From assembly GCF_016863295.1 (NCBI RefSeq), contig NZ_BOOP01000006.1, positions 1-64,000 on the forward strand: a DNA stretch of 64,000 nucleotides, written 5' to 3'. The translations under genes were made by a program, and so were the position numbers. Shown here piece after piece: positions 59,667 through 64,000 of this stretch. The notes beneath the pieces are model-generated. The model was not told where the DNA came from. It saw nothing but the letters and a program-made list of their open reading frames with translations, and made no database searches. The stretch is from Planotetraspora phitsanulokensis. Its GTDB lineage: Bacteria; Actinomycetota; Actinomycetes; Streptosporangiales; Streptosporangiaceae. Positions within the stretch are counted from its first letter, which is position 1; every line of letters begins with the position of its first letter.

Positions 59667-61391
59667 TCAGTCGGACCAGTCGATGGCGAGGGCGAGCTCC
59701 GGAAGCGGTTCGAACTCCTTGATCGCGTCAAGCGACTGCCCCATGGCGGCGTTGGCCTCGCGTTCGACCATCACCTCGACGAGCACGGGCAGCTGCGCGC
59801 GCTCCGCCTCGGCGGTGGCCCAGGCGAGCGCGTCGCGGAGGTCGCCTGGCTGCTCGACCCGGCGCGCGGGGCAGCCGAAGGCGTCCATGACCTTCACGTG
59901 GTCGATCCCGCCTTCGCCGTAGTGGAGGTCCACGGCGTAGTTCATGTCGTACGGCAGCTCGGCCTGCCGGATCAGCCCGAGGTACTCGTTGTTGATCATC
60001 ACGATCACGAACGGGATGCGGTACTGGGCGGCGACCGCGACCTCCTCCATCAGGAACTGGAAGGAGTAGTCGCCGACGACGGCCACGACCTGCCGGTTCG
60101 GGTAGGCGCACTTGACGCCCATCGCGGCCGGCACCTCCCAGCCCAGCGGCCCGGCCTGCCCGCACACGAGGTAACGCCGCGGAAGGAAGGTCTTCTGGAA
60201 CTGCCCCGACCAGATCTGGTACAGGCCGATGGCCGTGACGAAGGTCGTGTCCTGGCCGAAGAACTCGTTGATCTCCTTGAAGACGCGGGGCGGCTTGATC
60301 GGGACGTCGTCGAAGTCGTCCCGCCGCGGCAGCGTCGCGCGCAGCTTCTCGACCTTCTTCACCCAGCGGCCCGGCTTCTTCTGGGCGGTGTGGCGGCGGG
60401 CCTCCTCGGTGAGGGCGGCCAGCGTCGGCCGCGCGTGGCCGACCAGGCCCAGGTGGGGCTCGAAGACCTTGCCTATCTGGGTCGGCTCGATGTCGGCGTG
60501 GATGAAGGTGCGGCCCTTCCGGTAGACGTCCAGGTCACCGGTGTGCCGGTCGCCGAAGCGGGCGCCGACCGCCAGGACCAGGTCGCTCTCCAGGAACGCC
60601 GCGTTCCCCCAGCGGGTCTGGGTCTGGATGCCCGCCATGCCCGCGAACAGGGGGTGGTCCTCGGGGAAGGCGCCCTTGCCCATGAGCGTGACCTGGACCG
60701 GCACCTGCAGGTGCTCGGCCAGGGCGCGCAACTCGGCCGACGCGTCGCCGATGACGACGCCTCCGCCGGCGAGGATCAGCGGCCGTTGGGCCTCCGTCAG
60801 CAGGTCGATGGCCGCCCGAACGGCCTCCGGCCGCGGCTCCGGCACGTCGACGGGGAAGGGGCCGTCGAGCTCGGGGTCGTAGAGGCAGGTGCCGCGCTGC
60901 ACGTCGATCGGCAGGTCGATGAGGACCGGCCCCGGACGGCCGGATCGCGCGATGCGGAAGGCTTCACGGAAGACCCAGGGCGCCTGCGCGGGCTCCTTGA
61001 GCTGCACGGCCCACTTGGTCACCGGCTTGGCGATCTCCACGATGTCGACCGCCTGGAACGACTCCTGGTGCAGCTTGCTCTTCATCGCCTGGCCGGTGAT
61101 GCAGATCATCGGGATCGAGTCGGCCAGCGCGGTGTACAGCCCGGTGATCATGTTCGTGCCGGCCGGCCCCGACGTGCCGATGCAGACGCCGACGTTGCCG
61201 GTCACGCGGGACCAGCCGTCGGCGGCGTGCGTGCCGCCCTCCTCATGCCGGACCGTGATGTGCCGGATCGAGCTGTGCTGCAGCGCGGCGTAGAGCGGCA
61301 GGATCGCCGCCCCGGGGATGCCGAAGACGGTGTCGACGCCTTCGGACTCCATGACGGAGACAACCGCCTCCATGCAGGGGATCCGCTTCAC
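59667..61391 (-). CDS. gcl: Glyoxylate carboligase-like ThDP enzyme (Gcl)
   Basis: A 574-residue ThDP enzyme. N-terminal GIPGAAILPLYAAL, FAD/ThDP interface CIGTSGPAGTNMITGLYTALADSIPMICITGQ, and the ThDP-Mg site VGDYSFQFLMEEVAVAAQYRIPFVIVMINN (GD...NN). ThDP enzymes normally have a glutamate that activates the cofactor; E. coli Gcl has Val51 there. This protein has RHEEGGTH, i.e. Glu50 at that place. Context (hyi, glxR, glycerate kinase) supports joining two glyoxylates to tartronate semialdehyde. GTG start, four bases from GGAGG. Confidence 0.88.
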   Translation of the reverse strand: MKRIPCMEAVVSVMESEGVDTVFGIPGAAILPLYAALQHSSIRHITVRHEEGGTHAADGWSRVTGNVGVCIGTSGPAGTNMITGLYTALADSIPMICITGQAMKSKLHQESFQAVDIVEIAKPVTKWAVQLKEPAQAPWVFREAFRIARSGRPGPVLIDLPIDVQRGTCLYDPELDGPFPVDVPEPRPEAVRAAIDLLTEAQRPLILAGGGVVIGDASAELRALAEHLQVPVQVTLMGKGAFPEDHPLFAGMAGIQTQTRWGNAAFLESDLVLAVGARFGDRHTGDLDVYRKGRTFIHADIEPTQIGKVFEPHLGLVGHARPTLAALTEEARRHTAQKKPGRWVKKVEKLRATLPRRDDFDDVPIKPPRVFKEINEFFGQDTTFVTAIGLYQIWSGQFQKTFLPRRYLVCGQAGPLGWEVPAAMGVKCAYPNRQVVAVVGDYSFQFLMEEVAVAAQYRIPFVIVMINNEYLGLIRQAELPYDMNYAVDLHYGEGGIDHVKVMDAFGCPARRVEQPGDLRDALAWATAEAERAQLPVLVEVMVEREANAAMGQSLDAIKEFEPLPELALAIDWSD

Positions 61392-61455
61392 CTGGCCTCC
61401 TCCGAAAGCATGCGCGAGGTCGTGCGGCGCGTGTCTGTCGTCACGCTGCGCTCGT

Positions 61456-62325
61456 TCACGAATTGATCCTTTCGATCACCTTGAGCAGTGCGGAATGGTC
61501 GAGCGACCCGTGACCCTGGGCCTTCGCCGCGGCGACGAGTTGGGCGACCAGGCCGGTGAGCGGCAGGGACACCCCCGCCTCGCGCGCGGCCGCGATCGCG
61601 ATGCCCATGTCCTTGTGGTGGAGGTCGATGCGGAAGCCGGGGGTGAACTCCCGCCTGATCATGCTCTGGCGCTTGAGCTCGAGGATCCGGGATCCGGCCA
61701 GCCCTCCGGCGAGCACGTCCATGCCGGGGCCGGGGTCCACCCCTGAGGCCTCGAGCAGCAGGATCGCCTCGGCCACCAGGCCGTAGATCCCGCCGACCAC
61801 GAGTTGGTTGGCCGCCTTGACCGTCTGCCCGGCACCGTGCGGCCCGACGTGCACAACGGTCGTGCCGAGGTGGCCGAGGATCTCCCGGGCCGCCTGGAAG
61901 TCCTCGGCCCGGCCGCCCACCATGATCGACAATGTGCCGTCGACGGCGCCGCGCTCGCCACCGCTCACGGGCGCGTCGAGCACGCTGACGCCCCTTTCCG
62001 CGGCCTCCCGCGCGACCCGGCGGGAGGTCTCCGGCTTGATCGTGCTCGCGTCGATGTACAACAGGCCGGGCTTGGCGTGCGCGAGCAGGCCGTCCTCGCC
62101 GAAGGCGACCTCCTCCACCTGGGGGGAGTCGGGCAACATCGTGATCGCGACGTCGGCGCCCGCCACCGCCTCGGCGACGTTCGCGGCCGTCTGCCCGCCG
62201 ATCGCGGCCAGCGCGGCCAGCCGTTCGCCGCTGACGTCGTACCCGACGACCGTGTAACCGGCTCGCACCAGGTGGGCCGCCATCGGGCTGCCCATGATCC
62301 CGAGCCCGATGAATGCGATGTTCAT
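61456..62325 (-). CDS. glxR: 2-hydroxy-3-oxopropionate (tartronate semialdehyde) reductase
   Basis: A 289-residue beta-hydroxyacid dehydrogenase. NADH loop IAFIGLGIMGSPMAAHL, substrate site DAPVSGGERGA, and catalytic lysine in GAGQTVKAANQLVVGG. It reduces tartronate semialdehyde to D-glycerate. ATG at 62325 overlaps the hyi stop (ATGA) and has GGAGGAA upstream; the ATG at 62337 is less likely. Confidence 0.93.
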   Translation of the reverse strand: MNIAFIGLGIMGSPMAAHLVRAGYTVVGYDVSGERLAALAAIGGQTAANVAEAVAGADVAITMLPDSPQVEEVAFGEDGLLAHAKPGLLYIDASTIKPETSRRVAREAAERGVSVLDAPVSGGERGAVDGTLSIMVGGRAEDFQAAREILGHLGTTVVHVGPHGAGQTVKAANQLVVGGIYGLVAEAILLLEASGVDPGPGMDVLAGGLAGSRILELKRQSMIRREFTPGFRIDLHHKDMGIAIAAAREAGVSLPLTGLVAQLVAAAKAQGHGSLDHSALLKVIERINS

Positions 62326-63107
62326 CCGTTCCTCCATGCGAAGCTCTCGGCGCTCGCGCCGACGGGCCGGTACTCCAGACCGACGTGGCCGCGGTATCCC
62401 ACGGCCTCCAGCCGCTCGAAGATCTGCGTGTACGGCATGGCCCCGGTGCCCGGCTGGCCGCGCCCGGGGTCGTCGGCGATCTGGACGTGGCCGAACCGTG
62501 CGGAGTGCGTGTCGATGAGGGCGATCACGTCCTCGCCCATCCGGTTCAGGTGGTAGAGGTCGGCAAGGAAGGCGACGTTGGGCGCGTCCACCCCGTCGAT
62601 CACCTCGAAGGCGCCGCCGGACGACCAGATCGGATAGTCCGGGTTCTCGTGCGTGTTGATCGCCTCGACGACCACCGTGGCGCCGATCCCCGCCGCCGCC
62701 TGCGCCGCCAGGGAGAGGTTGGACAGGGCCAGCTCGCGGTGCGCCCCGGCGGGCTCGCCCGGCACACGGTTGCCGTAGAGCGCGTTGAGCACCCGGCAGC
62801 CCAGCGCGCCGGCCAGGCCGACCGCGACGTCGATGTTCGCGCGGAACCGCGCCGACCCGTCCGGCCGGGACAACAGGCCCCGGTCTCCCGAGGCCATGTC
62901 GCCGGCGTCGAAGTTCAGCCCGACCAGGCGCACCCCGGCGTCTTCGATCGCCCGTCGCAACCGGTCGAGTTCACGCTGCCCGGGATCCGGGCCGTCGAAG
63001 GGCCACCACATCTCCACCGCGTCGAACCCCGCCTTGGCCGCCGCGGCCGGACGTTCCAGGAGCGGCAGTTCGGTGAAGAGGATGGAGAGGTTGACGTCGA
63101 ACTTCAC
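62322..63107 (-). CDS. hyi: Hydroxypyruvate isomerase
   Basis: A 261-residue TIM barrel. KFDVNLSILFTELPLLERPAAAAKAGFDAVEMWWPF begins it, VVVEAINTHENPDY and LADLYHLNRMGEDVI carry metal ligands, and HVQIADDPGRGQPGTGAMPY with GLEYRPVG finishes the site. It interconverts hydroxypyruvate and tartronate semialdehyde. First gene of the hyi-glxR-gcl-aldehyde dehydrogenase operon. Confidence 0.93.
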   Translation of the reverse strand: MKFDVNLSILFTELPLLERPAAAAKAGFDAVEMWWPFDGPDPGQRELDRLRRAIEDAGVRLVGLNFDAGDMASGDRGLLSRPDGSARFRANIDVAVGLAGALGCRVLNALYGNRVPGEPAGAHRELALSNLSLAAQAAAGIGATVVVEAINTHENPDYPIWSSGGAFEVIDGVDAPNVAFLADLYHLNRMGEDVIALIDTHSARFGHVQIADDPGRGQPGTGAMPYTQIFERLEAVGYRGHVGLEYRPVGASAESFAWRNG

Positions 63108-63140
63108 GATGCCTCCAGGAACGTCACGATGCCGGTGGCC

Positions 63141-63167
63141 GCCGCCAGGGGGACCGCCCCCGGCGGC
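63141..63167 (-). terminator. Terminator after sucD
   Basis: GCCGCC-A-GGGGG pairs with CCCCC-GGCGGC over a 4-base loop with one bulged A, about 30 bases past the sucD stop. Confidence 0.65.
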
Positions 63168-63197
63168 GCGGCCGGCTGATCCGGGGAAGGACGCGGC

Positions 63198-64000
63198 TCA
63201 GGGGGTCTGGATGGTGTCTCTCATGAGGCGGGCGGTCTCGCTGGGGGTCTTGCCGACGCGGACGCCGACCTTCTCCAGGGCTTCCTTCTTGGCCTGGGCC
63301 GTACCGGCCGAGCCGGACACGATCGCGCCCGCGTGGCCCATGGTCTTGCCCTCGGGCGCGGTGAACCCCGCCACATAGGCCACGACCGGCTTGGTCACGT
63401 GCTGCTCGATGTAGGCCGCCGCCCGCTCCTCGGCGTCGCCGCCGATCTCACCGATCATCACGATCGCGTCGGTGCCCGGGTCGTCCTGGAAGGCCTGCAG
63501 CGCGTCGATGTGCGTCGTCCCGATGACCGGGTCGCCGCCGATGCCCACCGCCGTCGAGAAGCCGATGTCCCGCAGCTCGTACATGAGCTGGTAGGTCAGC
63601 GTGCCCGACTTGGACACCAGGCCGATACGGCCGGCGGAGGTGATGTCGGCCGGGATGATGCCCGCGCTGGACTGTCCGGGGCTGATCAGGCCCGGGCAGT
63701 TCGGCCCGATGATCCTGGTACGCCCCGACGCCTGGGCGCGTGCCCAGAAGCGCAGCGTGTCGTGGACGGGAACGCCCTCGGTGATCACCACGCAGAGCGG
63801 GATCCCGGCGTCGATCGCCTCCTCGACCGCGCCCCTGGCGAACTTCGGGGGCACGAAGACGACCGACACGTCGGCTCCGGTCTCGGTCATCGCCTCGGCC
63901 ACGGAGCCGAAGACGGGCACCCGGCGCTGTCCGAAGTCGACCGCCTGCCCACCCTTGCCGGGAGTCACCCCGGCCACGATGTCGGTCCCCGCGGCGAGCA
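63198..64000 (-). CDS. sucD: Succinyl-CoA synthetase alpha subunit (5' part outside window)
   Basis: The 3' 267 codons of sucD; the start lies beyond 64000. [50 protein letters not shown] and the phosphohistidine loop [13 protein letters not shown] are diagnostic. It forms succinyl-CoA synthetase with SucC in the TCA cycle. sucC is presumably just upstream. The glyoxylate operon follows on the same strand after a terminator. Confidence 0.95.
   Translation of the reverse strand, partial: LAAGTDIVAGVTPGKGGQAVDFGQRRVPVFGSVAEAMTETGADVSVVFVPPKFARGAVEEAIDAGIPLCVVITEGVPVHDTLRFWARAQASGRTRIIGPNCPGLISPGQSSAGIIPADITSAGRIGLVSKSGTLTYQLMYELRDIGFSTAVGIGGDPVIGTTHIDALQAFQDDPGTDAIVMIGEIGGDAEERAAAYIEQHVTKPVVAYVAGFTAPEGKTMGHAGAIVSGSAGTAQAKKEALEKVGVRVGKTPSETARLMRDTIQTP

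Noticed and set aside
59667-61391. Sulfoacetaldehyde acetyltransferase or acetolactate synthase.
   Set aside because: The interface motif and operon partners hyi and glxR fit glyoxylate carboligase better.

Overview
The window is high-GC DNA with GTG, TTG and probable CTG starts, many 4-base ATGA/TTGA gene overlaps and dense TetR, LacI, LuxR, MarR and ECF regulators. This points to a filamentous actinomycete, most likely Streptosporangiaceae-like; that family placement is inference from gene content only. I see no rRNA, tRNA, CRISPR array, transposase or phage gene. About 60 protein genes are supported, plus four decayed gene remnants and one possible leader peptide.

Layout. 0-2.4 kb: two ABC-2 type permeases, one with a large extracellular domain. 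2.4-7.9 kb (minus strand): an M20 peptidase beside a diaminopropionate ammonia-lyase-like enzyme, an SDR, and a GNAT acetyltransferase coupled to an amino-acid permease. 8.2-16.7 kb: a BBE-type flavoenzyme, a TetR/flavin monooxygenase divergent pair, a type-B carboxylesterase, a PrmC-like methyltransferase behind an attenuator-like leader, an SDR, and a cysteine-cluster/pentapeptide-repeat protein. 16.8-26.1 kb: an L-arabinose locus. araB-araD-araA lie behind a LacI-type repressor gene, and a ChvE-type sugar ABC transporter runs divergently; two matching 14-bp operators sit between them. 26.1-34.0 kb: an SDR and a LuxR regulator, SnoaL and YceI proteins, an ECF42-type sigma factor coupled to its DGPF protein, a GMC oxidoreductase and an MFS exporter.

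34.2-38.1 kb: a 66-aa protein, ArsR and SulP transporter operon lies between a roughly 100-bp clpX remnant and an intact, divergent clpX. 38.1-42.3 kb: a P450, a TetR with an extra C-terminal domain, and a DrrAB-like exporter. 42.5-48.2 kb: an excisionase-type HTH operon behind a long inverted repeat, an FMN reductase/MarR pair, a SoxR/NmrA-like pair, and a HoxN-type nickel permease with a candidate nickel box. 48.3-51.2 kb is a decay zone with three gene remnants around one intact hydrolase. 51.2-56.7 kb: a thioredoxin-reductase-like enzyme faces a ribbon-helix-helix/DUF4097/DrrAB operon and a membrane protein, with a signal-rich intergenic region. 56.7-64 kb: glycerate kinase and a glyoxylate-to-glycerate pathway (hydroxypyruvate isomerase, tartronate semialdehyde reductase, glyoxylate carboligase, aldehyde dehydrogenase), then the 3' part of sucD.

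Three metabolic units are clear: L-arabinose uptake and conversion to D-xylulose 5-phosphate; glyoxylate to glycerate to 2-phospho- or 3-phosphoglycerate; and amino-acid uptake and breakdown. The most interesting parts are the clpX remnant and the ClpX with a changed ClpP-docking loop, the attenuator-like leader of the PrmC paralog, a glyoxylate carboligase that keeps the canonical glutamate, and a 14-bp element shared by two redox promoters 7 kb apart.
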